From Vibrio hannami (GTDB lineage Bacteria; Pseudomonadota; Gammaproteobacteria; Enterobacterales; Vibrionaceae), in NCBI RefSeq assembly GCF_029589055.1, contig NZ_JARQZP010000003.1, positions 310,001 through 374,000 on the forward strand: 64,000 bases of DNA, in the 5' to 3' direction. Shown in pieces: positions 53,929 to 61,862 of this stretch (positions are counted from its first letter, which is position 1; every line of letters begins with the position of its first letter). Below the pieces are notes generated by a model. The model searched no databases. It saw only the letters and a list, made by a program, of their open reading frames with translations, and was not told the DNA's origin. The position numbers and the translations under genes were made by a program.

Positions 53929-54942
53929 ATGAGTTGGTTGAACTACATTACCCTAAACTCCGTGGCACCTGTTCCTAACCTGCATCAGATTAGTGATGCA
54001 GGAGCGGGAGAGGGGTTAATGCAGCTTCACCCAACGCGTGACACTGAACATATCGCTTGTGGTAAAGCAAACACCTTGTTAAAAGGCGAATACCTTCCTT
54101 CTCCTGTTCTTGGTAATGGCTCTGTTACCCCTGCTATTCTCGTTCATGGATTGTTTAAAGCGCTTCAGAAAAAGGGTTTTAAGATTCGCCTTCACTGTTA
54201 TCAATTAGGACTGGACAACACCCCTGATTTTACGGATTGCCAACTGGATGATGTTGTGGTTCATCAGTGTGATACTGGCGAAGAAGCAAAACTGATTCAG
54301 GAAACGCTCATTCCTGAATTAAAAAGACAGGCCAACAACAAAGAAGAGCACCTGATTGCAGAATCGGGCATTGGCGGAACAACCTTTGCCACACTATGGC
54401 TTCGGCGCTGGATAGATGAGTCACTCTGGTTCGCAGGTAGTACAAAAGATCCTCAAAAGCTCGCCATAAAATCAGAACTGCTAAACTCTTTGTGGAAAAA
54501 ATCTTCAGACCACCCTTTAGATGTTGCAAGCTATCGCCAAAGCTTTGAACTTTCAGACCCTGTCCAGCGCGCATGCTGCGCGTTGTTAGAGGCTCCGTTT
54601 AAGAAACTTAACCTGGCTGGTGGCGCGATGATATTCGCACCCGTGATCGCGATGAACGGCGGCTCACCGGTTAAGGAAGTCTCCATTTCAACAACCAAAT
54701 GGGTGCTTGATTCTAACGACTCAAGAGTCGCGGCATACTCGCTGCCGGATAACTGCCATTTATCTACTCCTAAAGCTAACTTTTTGCTTTCGGAGCACGA
54801 AGCGATCCGCATGTATGAAAAAGGCTATGTAATCGAAGGGTGTGGTTTAGGTGCATGTCTCTATTTTGCAGAGCAGCATGGGCTGTTAGAGCATGAAATC
54901 ATCGCTAGCTTAGATAGTGCTGTGAAGCATTGGTTGGTGTGA
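53929..54942 (+). CDS. CobT-like protein (TIGR00303-type phosphoribosyltransferase family)
   Basis: 337 residues. The sequence shows AESGIGGTTFATLWLRRW near 143 and VIAMNGGSPVKEVSISTTKW near 240, which match the glycine-rich segments of the CobT-related family rather than the Salmonella-type CobT. Position at the end of the cob operon supports a role in activating the lower ligand (transfer of ribose phosphate to dimethylbenzimidazole or another base). No cobS or ribazole phosphatase gene is present nearby. The family assignment is by eye and the substrate base is unknown. Confidence 0.7.
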   Translation: MSWLNYITLNSVAPVPNLHQISDAGAGEGLMQLHPTRDTEHIACGKANTLLKGEYLPSPVLGNGSVTPAILVHGLFKALQKKGFKIRLHCYQLGLDNTPDFTDCQLDDVVVHQCDTGEEAKLIQETLIPELKRQANNKEEHLIAESGIGGTTFATLWLRRWIDESLWFAGSTKDPQKLAIKSELLNSLWKKSSDHPLDVASYRQSFELSDPVQRACCALLEAPFKKLNLAGGAMIFAPVIAMNGGSPVKEVSISTTKWVLDSNDSRVAAYSLPDNCHLSTPKANFLLSEHEAIRMYEKGYVIEGCGLGACLYFAEQHGLLEHEIIASLDSAVKHWLV

Positions 54943-54945
54943 CAG

Positions 54946-55756
54946 CTATGTAGATAGTAAAGAAAGCGGGCTGGTGACATTGCTTGCACCTCGGTTAAGT
55001 ACGTGAGTATATATTTGGGTCGTTTTTACATCTTTGTGACCTAACTGCTCTTGGACTGTTCGTATGTCGGCTCTCGATTCTAATAGATGAGTCGCGAAAC
55101 TGTGCCTTAATGTATGGCAGGTAACGTGTTTGGATATTTTTGCTTTTCTGGATGCTTGCTTAATTGCTTTGCTCAGTGCTGTAGAGTCGATGTGGTGACG
55201 TCTAATCAAGCCTGTTTCAGGATCGCCAGATAGTTTTCTTGAAGGGAATAGAAATTGCCATTGAAGCTCCTTTGCCTTGCCAGACCCTAACGACACCATA
55301 ATCGAAGTCGATATCTTGATACCGCAATCGCAGGAGTTCCATTTGCCTTAGGCCGCTACCATATAGCATTTGTACATGGAGTTTATATATGGGGTTTATG
55401 GCCTGGAAAAGTCTGCCTAGTTCTTTACGCGTAAGGACTACAGGAATCTTTCTTTCAATGGCAGAACGTTGAAACCTTAATTCCATTGAGAGTGGACGCT
55501 TAACAATCTCTTTGTACAAAAAGTTTATAGAATTTAAGGCAATAGCTTGTGTCTTCTGTGAAGAGTTTCTAGATGTAGCAAGGTAGGTGAGAAATGCCTC
55601 AACGTGAGATTCGTCCAGTTTGTCAGGGTGCTGTTTCTGATTGTAGTAAATAAACTGTTTAATCCAATAAACGTAGCTTTGTACCGTCTTGAGCGCATAA
55701 TGCCGGGCTAACATATACTCGATGATATATTGAATAAACGGTGAATTTGACTTCAT
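54946..55756 (-). pseudogene. intI: Superintegron integrase with internal deletion and frameshift
   Basis: The first part (from ATG 55756) is a vibrio-type Int[62 protein letters not shown] with the first catalytic Arg, then [16 protein letters not shown]. There, near 55285, it jumps in another frame to [19 protein letters not shown], continuing to [14 protein letters not shown] and TTQIYTHVL with the other catalytic residues (H, R, H, Tyr). About 55 residues expected between GKG and the LFPS motif are missing. This includes the segment that distinguishes integron integrases from other tyrosine recombinases. As read, it cannot produce a working enzyme. Confidence 0.9.
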
Positions 55757-55774
55757 GTTCGTTGCTCGTTTTAA

Positions 55775-55790
55775 CTGGTTTTATGAACAG
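55775..55790. promoter_or_regulatory. LexA-type box at the intI promoter
   Basis: On the minus strand CTGTTCATAAAACCAG matches CTGT-N8-ACAG with one mismatch, 19 bases before the intI start. Integron integrases of vibrios are known to be SOS-regulated through such a box. Confidence 0.65.
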
Positions 55791-55904
55791 TATCTGATTC
55801 TTGGCAAAATTTAGTGTGATATAAGGATGATTTCCGTATTTTAGAGTTGTTAGTTAAACTGAACTGTTTACTATTGAGTTATTAATCAAATGGTTAACTG
55901 GCTC

Positions 55905-55973
55905 TTTAGTTCGTGCTATAAACGGACAAACCAGTGTGAGATAGACGGAAAGAAACCGTTTAGAAAGCGTTAT
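55905..55973 (+). other. Integron attI site
   Basis: The region upstream of intI ends in the simple core GCGTTAT (55967-55973), where the cassette array begins. The left boundary is approximate. Placement relative to intI is as expected. Confidence 0.65.
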
Positions 55974-56342
55974 GTAGCTGTTTTAGTTCATGTTTTCTAG
56001 CTTTGTTCGGCGCAAGGATACTGAGTTCTACGTCAGTGCTTTTCACCTTTCAGTCATCATGATTCTATGTGTTCAAGCACGCTGTTTCTTTGTAGTGGGA
56101 TGCCTGTCCACAAACCGAAATTTCTGTGCTCGCTGTGGTTAGCTTCAGTGAAAGTATCCTTTGCCATGTGAGCACAGCTGGTGCGGGAACCTCCTCAAAT
56201 GTCGCTTCATTGCCAAGTGCGTTAATCGAGTCAGTTCAACTTGGGCAGCTGTCCGTTTTACTCAGTGGTAGGGTCTAGTAATGATATTCCAAATCAACAC
56301 TTTGCCACCAAGCCTTTAGGTTCATCGTACTGTCTCGCCACA
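55974..56342. other. First cassette, no convincing gene
   Basis: 369 bp between attI and the first attC. No plus-strand gene is seen. On the minus strand there are broken frames: a 16-residue MNLKAWWQSVDLEYHY, then stop-interrupted stretches such as EEVPAPAVLTWQRIL and KSTDVELSILAPNKARKHE. These look like a decayed reverse-oriented gene, or a non-coding cassette. Confidence 0.5.
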
Positions 56343-56459
56343 TAACAAACTGTTCAAATGGACTGCAAACCTTGGGCACTTTTGGTTCGGTTGAGTTTCG
56401 TGATTACGGTGGCCTTGTTAGGTTTTGTGGCGGTTTGCAGCCAGTTAACAGGGCGTTAA
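56343..56459 (+). repeat. attC site 1 (VCR-like)
   Basis: Starts TAACAAACTG and ends GGGCGTTAA. GGACTGCAAACC and GGTTTGCAGCC are the arms. About 117 bp, in the vibrio size class. Confidence 0.88.
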
Positions 56460-56821
56460 TAGGCTACTGAAAAACATAAAGTTTGTGGTTAGGTGATTCT
56501 GTGTTTGTGGTGAGTATTTGGGCTTTTAGGTAGCCAAGCAATCGCTTTGGTTCAGGTTGGTTCTTTGGTGCTTTCGCCATTTTAGGTCATCGAAAGGGCT
56601 AATATGCCACCAACCATTTTCGGTCTTTCAACATCACTGAGTGGCAATTAGTTTTGCCGTTACTTCTGTGGGCGGCGTCTCCTCGGAAAATTTAGTTTTT
56701 GCGCGAGCTTCAATTCGGTTTCTGGTTATTTCAGGTGGTCAGTAGCCTGCATGTATTTAGCTTCTCCGCCGTTTCGGGTGTTGTGCAGTAGTGAACACCA
56801 GTAGCGAGGTAAGTCCTTTAT
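56460..56821. other. Second cassette, no convincing gene
   Basis: 362 bp without a plus-strand gene. The minus strand has a stretch without an ATG (ENGWWHISPFDDLKWRKHQR) ending in a stop, and several other fragments, which suggests a decayed gene. Confidence 0.45.
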
Positions 56822-56939
56822 TAACAAGGCGCTTAACGGGACAAAAAACGTTTGGCATTTTTGGTTCTGGTTGGTTTTGGTGTTATCGTTGTTTTTATTG
56901 AGGTTATTGGGTGTTTTTTGCCCATTAGCTAAGCGTTAA
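56822..56939 (+). repeat. attC site 2
   Basis: Starts TAACAAGGCGC and ends AAGCGTTAA; arms GGGACAAAAAACG and GTTTTTTGCCC. About 118 bp. Confidence 0.88.
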
Positions 56940-56955
56940 GCGCAAAGGAGGTATT

Positions 56956-57600
56956 GTGCCAAAGAAGAAAAGGGTTAGTCGTACCAAAGATGATCTGAAA
57001 AAGGAACTCAAGGAGCAAATTTCTCTACTAGAGCATGCTTGTACAAGCTTTGACTTGGGTCTTGATGCTATAGGAAAGCATATCGCTCTAACACTCAGGG
57101 TTCTTCTACATCATAGAGGGCAGTCGAGATCTTTACTTGAACAGCTAGGTTTAAGAAGTAAGAGGTTTTACGATACCGCTGGACCACTTAATCCAGGCAA
57201 TTTACTTACTGAATGTAATTTGGTTGGAATGAGAGTATCTGGAGAAGGTGGGGAATACATGCCAATGGTTCAAATGGGCGGATCACCTATAACGCCCCAA
57301 AAAATAAAGTTCGTTGATTGGTGGAACAACGATGTGCTCAAAGATAATAAAGGTAGAACTTATTGTCGCAGAGAACTTGTTGAAAATGTAGCTAATACAG
57401 ACGGGGGCGCTCATGTTGATCCAGACCTTGAGGAAGCCTATATGGATTTATCTCGCAATAATTCATTAGGTTGGCAGTTTTCTGATGGCAATATCGAAGA
57501 GGCTTTAGCAGGCAGACCAGAACTGGCCTGCATGAGGCAAATTGCTCATGAAGTGCTATTAACTTTAAAAGATACTGCGCCTGAGTATGTCGGCGCTTAA
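56956..57600 (+). CDS. Cassette gene, unknown function
   Basis: 214 residues, GTG start at 56956 five bases after AAAGGAGG. The start is basic (PKKKRVSRTKDDLKKELKEQ) and may form a short coiled coil. A central RVLLHHRGQSRSLLEQLGL and KFVDWWNNDVLKDNKGRTYCRRELV follow, then NVANTDGGAHVDPDLEEAYMDLS in outline. I do not recognise the family with certainty; it is a soluble protein. The stop codon TAA is also the first three bases of the following attC, as usual in cassettes. Confidence 0.8.
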   Translation: MPKKKRVSRTKDDLKKELKEQISLLEHACTSFDLGLDAIGKHIALTLRVLLHHRGQSRSLLEQLGLRSKRFYDTAGPLNPGNLLTECNLVGMRVSGEGGEYMPMVQMGGSPITPQKIKFVDWWNNDVLKDNKGRTYCRRELVENVANTDGGAHVDPDLEEAYMDLSRNNSLGWQFSDGNIEEALAGRPELACMRQIAHEVLLTLKDTAPEYVGA

Positions 57601-57717
57601 CAAGTGCTTAAAGGCGGACAGCCAACGCTTGGCATTTTTAGTTTGAATTGAGTTTAGTGATTACGGTGTTTTGCTTGAGTGCAGTGTAAGTTGGCTGCCA
57701 CTTAAGCAGGCGTTAAA
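57598..57717 (+). repeat. attC site 3 (VCR-like)
   Basis: Starts TAACAAGTGCTTAAAG and ends AAGCAGGCGTTAA; arms GGACAGCCAACGC and GTTGGCTGCC. About 120 bp. Confidence 0.9.
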
Positions 57718-57943
57718 TGCACTTGAGAAATAGAGTGCGGTATTTTGGAAAGCCTGGTAGTTGCGTTTTGTTACGGGCTTGCTTGGCACCGACATCTGCA
57801 AGTGGTATTTGAACCATGAAAATCATTGCTTTCGTACTGTGTTGCGGAAGCACTTTGAAAGTTTGAAAAAGGAATTTGGCTTTCGGCTCTCCCGTATTGT
57901 CGCATCCACTATTTCTTTGAATTTTATTTGCATGGAAGTGCAT
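57713..57943 (-). CDS. Possible reverse-oriented cassette gene
   Basis: A 76-codon frame (MHFHANKIQRNSGCDNTGEP at the start) fills the cassette almost exactly from one attC to the next. Its stop uses bases of the attC core. It has no good ribosome site, and a plus-strand frame over the same bases starts only with TTG. It may be real or the cassette may be non-coding. Confidence 0.35.
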   Translation of the reverse strand: MHFHANKIQRNSGCDNTGEPKAKFLFQTFKVLPQHSTKAMIFMVQIPLADVGAKQARNKTQLPGFPKYRTLFLKCI

Positions 57944-57944
57944 T

Positions 57945-58039
57945 TAACAAGCCAAGTCAGGGGACAATTTTAAGCAGGCTCTCGCCGCTTGGCGTCGATT
58001 TTAGCCTGCTTTAAAAATTGCCTCTGCTTGGGGCGTTAT
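57945..58039 (+). repeat. attC site 4, short non-VCR type
   Basis: 95 bp, TAACAAGCC to GGCGTTAT. Nearly the whole site pairs with itself: CAATTTTTAAGCAGGCT-like left arm with AGCCTGCTTTAAAAATTG on the right, plus CCAAG/CTTGG. Its sequence differs from the other sites, which suggests the cassette came from another host. Confidence 0.88.
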
Positions 58040-58077
58040 GTACTTATTAGTTATCAAACGAGTCGTAGGAGTTGATA

Positions 58078-58843
58078 ATGACAACAATTGGTTCACTGTT
58101 TAGTGGGGTTAAATTCCCATATGTTTCACCTATTCAATTTACTGACATCATGATGGACTCTTTTGTCATCCAGACTGAAAATGTAATTGAATCGGAAGTC
58201 GCAAAATTTAAGGAAAATGGGCCAGAAGAACAAGTAATTGAGATATGCGCTGAAGAAGGGATCTCATGAGTATATTGAACATTATTGCGGCTTAACCAGC
58301 CAAGAAGTCATGTTAGATGAGATCTTTACTGAGTACTTTCCTAGTTTGAATCGTCGGTCTGCCTTTCAGACGATTTACAGCACTTACGAAGTTGAATTAC
58401 AGGCTCTATGTAGGCGCTATCACAAAGATTTGGGCGGCAAGAAGTTCGACCGATATGAAGGCTCAGGTATTGTAAAAGTACATAATTTCATTAAGCACCA
58501 CTTTCCAAACTTGGAAAATACCGCTGAATGGGAGGCTATTGATCAATTACGCATACTAAGAAATAACTGCGTTCATAACGATGGTCGTGCATTCAAGTCT
58601 AATAGTAAACCAGTCAAAGAGATAGAAAGCTTAATTCAAAAGCACTCGAATCTATTCCATCATGATGGCATAAGGGATGTTGATGCTAGCGGGAATGCTA
58701 TCAGGTATGTTAGTGGGGGTGAACGCCGAAAAGGGCGCTATGTGTTGTTTGAAAAAGGTAGTTTGCAATATGTGATTGGTGCTTTCGAAGAATACGTAAA
58801 AGCTATTGTTGGTGAGTTTTCCAAACAGCAAAAACGTACATAA
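58078..58843 (+). pseudogene. Cassette gene broken by one base; HEPN-like C-terminal helix bundle possible
   Basis: From ATG 58078 (TAGGAG seven bases before), 62 codons run to a stop in GAAGAAGGGATCTCATGA. Removing one G joins EEGSHEYIEHYCGLTSQEV to the second part, which runs to the stop at 58843, giving about 255 residues. The second part has IDQLRILRNNCVHNDGRAF; the R-N-x-x-x-H spacing resembles HEPN-type proteins, but I am not certain. I do not name a function. The final TAA begins the next attC. Confidence 0.65.
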
Positions 58844-58957
58844 CAAACGCTTCAACCTGACTGCCAACCTATGGCATTTTTGGTTCGGTTTGGCTTTTGT
58901 GATTACGGTGGCCTGCTTGAGTGTGGTGCAGTTGGCAGCAAGTTAAGCGGGCGTTAT
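58841..58957 (+). repeat. attC site 5 (VCR-like)
   Basis: Starts TAACAAACGCTTC and ends AGCGGGCGTTAT; arms GACTGCCAACC and GTTGGCAG. 117 bp. Confidence 0.9.
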
Positions 58958-58983
58958 ATTTATAATTTAGTAAGGTATTTAAG

Positions 58984-59622
58984 ATGTTTATTAATAATAA
59001 TGAAAATATTCCAGATGAGTTTTTTGTGTTTGTGAATTTTTCGTCTCCTTTAGCCGCGAATAATTATAAGGTAGGGGCGTATACATCAGGCGCTTGTAGT
59101 ACATGGCTTCATGAAGAAACACGTGCTAAGTATGAAGATGGCAGCCTAAATTACTTACCATTTGAACCTAGCCAAAGAGATCCTATGGCAGTGTCACCGT
59201 ACTGCTTAAGTGCTATCAATGATTATAGAATTGAATATGATGCGGAAGTTTATAGAAAGGAACATCATCCACTGTATCCATCTCGATTATCTGCAACATA
59301 TGCTTTTGGTGATTTTGAAACATGCCAAGAGGTGAGCAGAAAATATGGGTGGGATCTGAAAACGGTTCGTAAGTTCAAGCTTTTGGAGTCGCCGCTAAAT
59401 CGGGTTGCTAAAGTTAACATGGAGCATGTTTCTTTGGCTCGTCATGCTTATCGAACTGCTACAATACAAAATGTTGAGGATATTTGGCGTGCTTATTGGA
59501 CTGGCGAGGGCAACATTCAAATGGAGCTACCAGATGGTCCAGAATTTACCCGTAATACTTATGACTCTGGTGAAATTTGGGAGTATTTAGTCGAGGGATG
59601 CTTACAACCCGTGGAAAAATAA
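58984..59622 (+). CDS. Cassette gene, unknown (possibly DUF2441/ADP-ribosyltransferase-like)
   Basis: 212 residues, ATG start; the upstream AAGGTATTTAAG gives a weak ribosome site. The protein is soluble and aromatic-rich: FFVFVNFSSPLAANNYKVGAY, YRKEHHPLYPSRLSATYAFGD and AYWTGEGNIQMELPDG. The P-S-R-L...A-F-G-D pattern recalls proteins with an ADP-ribosyltransferase-like fold in other integron cassettes, but this is a weak guess. Codon use is AT-rich, unlike the cob genes. It lies upstream of an attC that carries an insertion sequence. Confidence 0.7.
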   Translation: MFINNNENIPDEFFVFVNFSSPLAANNYKVGAYTSGACSTWLHEETRAKYEDGSLNYLPFEPSQRDPMAVSPYCLSAINDYRIEYDAEVYRKEHHPLYPSRLSATYAFGDFETCQEVSRKYGWDLKTVRKFKLLESPLNRVAKVNMEHVSLARHAYRTATIQNVEDIWRAYWTGEGNIQMELPDGPEFTRNTYDSGEIWEYLVEGCLQPVEK

Positions 59623-59625
59623 ATA

Positions 59626-59743
59626 TAACAAAGCATTTAAGAGTGATTCTCAACGCATGGCATTTTTCATTCCATCGTTGGGTTTTGTGTTTATGGTGGT
59701 AAGGTTAAGTTTCGTGGTAGCGTTGCTCACACCTTAATGCGGC
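59626..59743 (+). repeat. attC site 6, interrupted by an insertion sequence
   Basis: Starts TAACAAAGC and runs to CCTTAATGCGGC. The missing end GTTAG is at 61112, on the far side of the element. Joined, the core reads GCGGCGTTAG, a normal attC end. Confidence 0.88.
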
Positions 59744-60016
59744 TACATGGATTCCCCCGGTTGTCAAACGTCCGCTAAACTTCAAGTGATGGGTTTTGGA
59801 CTGCCGCTCTACATTCGACCTACTTATCGACGATTTGCATACGTCGTGGCCCTGATGACTTTGCGCGACTGCGGTGCCTTATTCGTTAGATGACATCAAA
59901 ATGTGTCCGCCGCATTAACAGGCTCTCCGCTAGTGGTCTTAACCTATCTCCATCCATTGCGTCCGCTATGACCCGGTGGGTGTGACTTTTGTTACGCTGC
60001 TTAAGACGTAAAGCGC
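59744..60016 (-). ncRNA. Candidate guide (bridge/seek) RNA region of element A
   Basis: 273 bp downstream of the transposase stop, with no open frame. It has a hairpin CGACG-ATTTGCATA-CGTCG (near 59831), a conserved GCTCTACATTCG (59806-59817) shared with elements B and C, and TTATTCGTTAG (59879-59889), which repeats the element-target junction ATTC-GTTAG. The position matches the guide RNA region known for IS1111-type elements. The orientation and ends are not determined. Confidence 0.55.
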
Positions 60017-61042
60017 TTAGGCAGCGCAATTTTTATACTCTGTTTGATTGTGTAGCAGTGACCAGATGATACGAGCATTTTTAGCTGCAAGTGCCACAAT
60101 GGCTCGATTCATCCCCCTTCGCTCTAATACGCCTCTGCACCATTGGCTTAACCTGTCTTGTTTATCTCCCAGATTGGAGATAACTGTTCTCGCTCCATGA
60201 ACTAAAAGTGTTCGAAGGTACTTGTCGCCATGTTTGGTTATTCTGCCAAGTCGTGGTTTTCCGCCTGTGGAGTATTGCTTGGGCACTAAACCTAACCATG
60301 CAGAGAAGTCCCGACTTTTATCGAACTGGGATCCATTGCCGATTGATGCCAATATTGCGGTTGCTGTTTGAGGGCCAATACCTCTGACTTTCATTATTCG
60401 TTGAACGTTGTCACTGGCTTTAGCAAAGGTATCAAAAGTATGTTCAGTATCAGCAATACGCTGATTGAGCATATCGAGATGCTGAGAGGCATCATGAAGT
60501 ACAGCTCTTGCCAGTTGAGGAAGTTCATTTTCAGCATCTTCAAGCATTAGCGGTACTTGTTTCATTAAAGATGAACGACCGACAGGTATAACTAAGCCGA
60601 ACTCAGAAAGCAGTGCTCTAATACGATTCATGATAGCGGTTCGTTCACGAACCCAATGCTCCCGCATTCGGTGAACGGACAATATGGCTTGTTGCTCGGG
60701 CGATTTAATCGGAACAAATCGGGTAGAAGGTCGCTGAACCGCTTCGCAGATAGCAACGGCATCATCGAGGTCGTTCTTGCCTTTAGTTCGATATGGTGCG
60801 ACATACTTAGCTGCCATGATGCGTGGGTCATGTCCGAGTTTTTGAAGTGTCCTCGCCCAATAGTGTGCACCGCCACACGCTTCAAGTCCTATACGCATAG
60901 GTGGCATATTTGCTATTGTAGTCAGCAAGTTAGAGCGGTTAACGGATTTGTGGATTAGAACTTTACCATTCTGGTCGACAGCATGAAGACTGAAGTGGTT
61001 TTTAGCTAAGTCGATACCGCAGAAAAAAGAATAATCAGACAT
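60017..61042 (-). CDS. IS110/IS1111-family transposase, element A
   Basis: 341 residues from ATG 61042 (GGAGG five bases upstream). The N-terminal DEDD nuclease-like domain shows Asp in FCGIDLAKNHFSLHAVD, Glu in RIGLEACGGAHYWAR and two Asp in KNDLDDAVAICEAV. The C-terminal Transposase_20 domain begins VRGIGPQTATAILASIG and has PKQYSTGGKPRLGRITKHGDK, where the Ser is the probable nucleophile. It looks complete. It directs cut-and-paste with a structured RNA in this family. Confidence 0.93.
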   Translation of the reverse strand: MSDYSFFCGIDLAKNHFSLHAVDQNGKVLIHKSVNRSNLLTTIANMPPMRIGLEACGGAHYWARTLQKLGHDPRIMAAKYVAPYRTKGKNDLDDAVAICEAVQRPSTRFVPIKSPEQQAILSVHRMREHWVRERTAIMNRIRALLSEFGLVIPVGRSSLMKQVPLMLEDAENELPQLARAVLHDASQHLDMLNQRIADTEHTFDTFAKASDNVQRIMKVRGIGPQTATAILASIGNGSQFDKSRDFSAWLGLVPKQYSTGGKPRLGRITKHGDKYLRTLLVHGARTVISNLGDKQDRLSQWCRGVLERRGMNRAIVALAAKNARIIWSLLHNQTEYKNCAA

Positions 61043-61133
61043 GGTGCCTCCGGTTTTAATAATGACCACATAAGTGTGGCTGATCCTCGGGAGGGGGAGT
61101 CCATGTCATTCGTTAGTTGCCCAGCGCCTGAAG

Positions 61134-61412
61134 TTAGCTTGTCGGGAACTTCTGCTTTTGATGGAGTACACGCATGATACGAATGATTTCACCCTCAACC
61201 CAGTACGAGACAATCATCGAAATTTCAGGAATGATCAGCAGCCTACCTCGTATTCCATCACGCTGAACTCCCATTAAAGGTTGCTCTAACAGGCACTCAA
61301 CTTTTGACTCAATGAGGTCATCAGTTTTTTCGGCTGCTGCTGGGTTAAAGTCGTATAGAAATTCAAAGATCTTCTCACGATCATTTAGAGATTCTTCTTC
61401 CCAGACAATCAT
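61134..61412 (-). CDS. RelE/ParE-family toxin
   Basis: 92 residues: MIVWEEESLNDREKIFEFLYD at the start, NPAAAEKTDDLIESKVECLLEQP and GRLLIIPEISMIVSYWVE, which match the plasmid-stabilisation (ParE/RelE) fold. It lies in a cassette but points against the array, with the antitoxin gene upstream overlapping by 4 bp. The target, ribosome or gyrase, is not readable from sequence. Confidence 0.87.
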   Translation of the reverse strand: MIVWEEESLNDREKIFEFLYDFNPAAAEKTDDLIESKVECLLEQPLMGVQRDGIRGRLLIIPEISMIVSYWVEGEIIRIMRVLHQKQKFPTS

Positions 61413-61693
61413 TGGTTGCCTCGGTTACGAATTCTTGCTTTACGCTCTTCCATTCGAGACTTTGCTGTATCGTGGTCAACAAAAACGGCTTTACCTGAGT
61501 CATACTTCTCAAATGCTAGGTTTACCTGTTCTGTTAACCAAGCATCATGCGATAATGTTTTTCTTTGCTGTTCAGCTAGTTGCTCAGTGAGTTCACGGCA
61601 AGCATCACTAAGTGTTCGGCCTTGGCTCTCTGCCATTTGCTGGGCTAGACGTTTGGTTTCTTCGTCAACACGAAATTGAATTCTAGTGTCCAT
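61409..61693 (-). CDS. RelB/DinJ-family antitoxin
   Basis: 94 residues from ATG 61693 (GAGGAATGCATT upstream); a longer reading to 61729 adds an unconserved leader. DTRIQFRVDEETKRLAQQMAE is the ribbon-helix-helix DNA-binding part of DinJ/RelB proteins, followed by an acidic toxin-binding tail. It should bind the toxin and repress its own promoter, which must lie between 61694 and 61749 because the module points against the array. Confidence 0.87.
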   Translation of the reverse strand: MDTRIQFRVDEETKRLAQQMAESQGRTLSDACRELTEQLAEQQRKTLSHDAWLTEQVNLAFEKYDSGKAVFVDHDTAKSRMEERKARIRNRGNQ

Positions 61694-61749
61694 AATGCAT
61701 TCCTCTTGTGTGTGTACAAATGTTAGCACTACACATTGGGTCGGGCAAC

Positions 61750-61862
61750 TAACAAATTGCTTAAGAGTGACGGCTAACCTTGGGCATTTTCGGTTCGGTT
61801 GGCTTTAGTGTTTATGGTGGCATTGTTTGGGTCTAGTGGTGTTAACCGCACCTTAGCAAGGC
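61750..61862 (+). repeat. attC site 7, interrupted by an insertion sequence
   Basis: Starts TAACAAATTGC and runs to CCTTAGCAAGGC. The end GTTATATG lies at 63196 beyond element B. Joined it gives CAAGGCGTTAT. Confidence 0.88.

Larger units (their letters stand above)
59744..61111 (-). mobile_element. IS110/IS1111-family element A, inserted in attC
   Basis: About 1368 bp, bounded by TACATGG on the left and CCATGTCATTC on the right. The subterminal inverted repeats are ATGGATTCCCCC (left) and GGGGGAGTCCAT (right). No target duplication is seen, as expected for this family. One transposase gene fills most of it, with about 270 bp of non-coding DNA after the gene. Insertion lies exactly between GGC and GTT of the attC core. 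This is the behaviour of the known IS1111-attC group. Confidence 0.88.

Noticed and set aside
57761..57973. Plus-strand 70-codon cassette gene
   Set aside because: It begins with TTG without a ribosome site and reads into the attC, so coding is unlikely.
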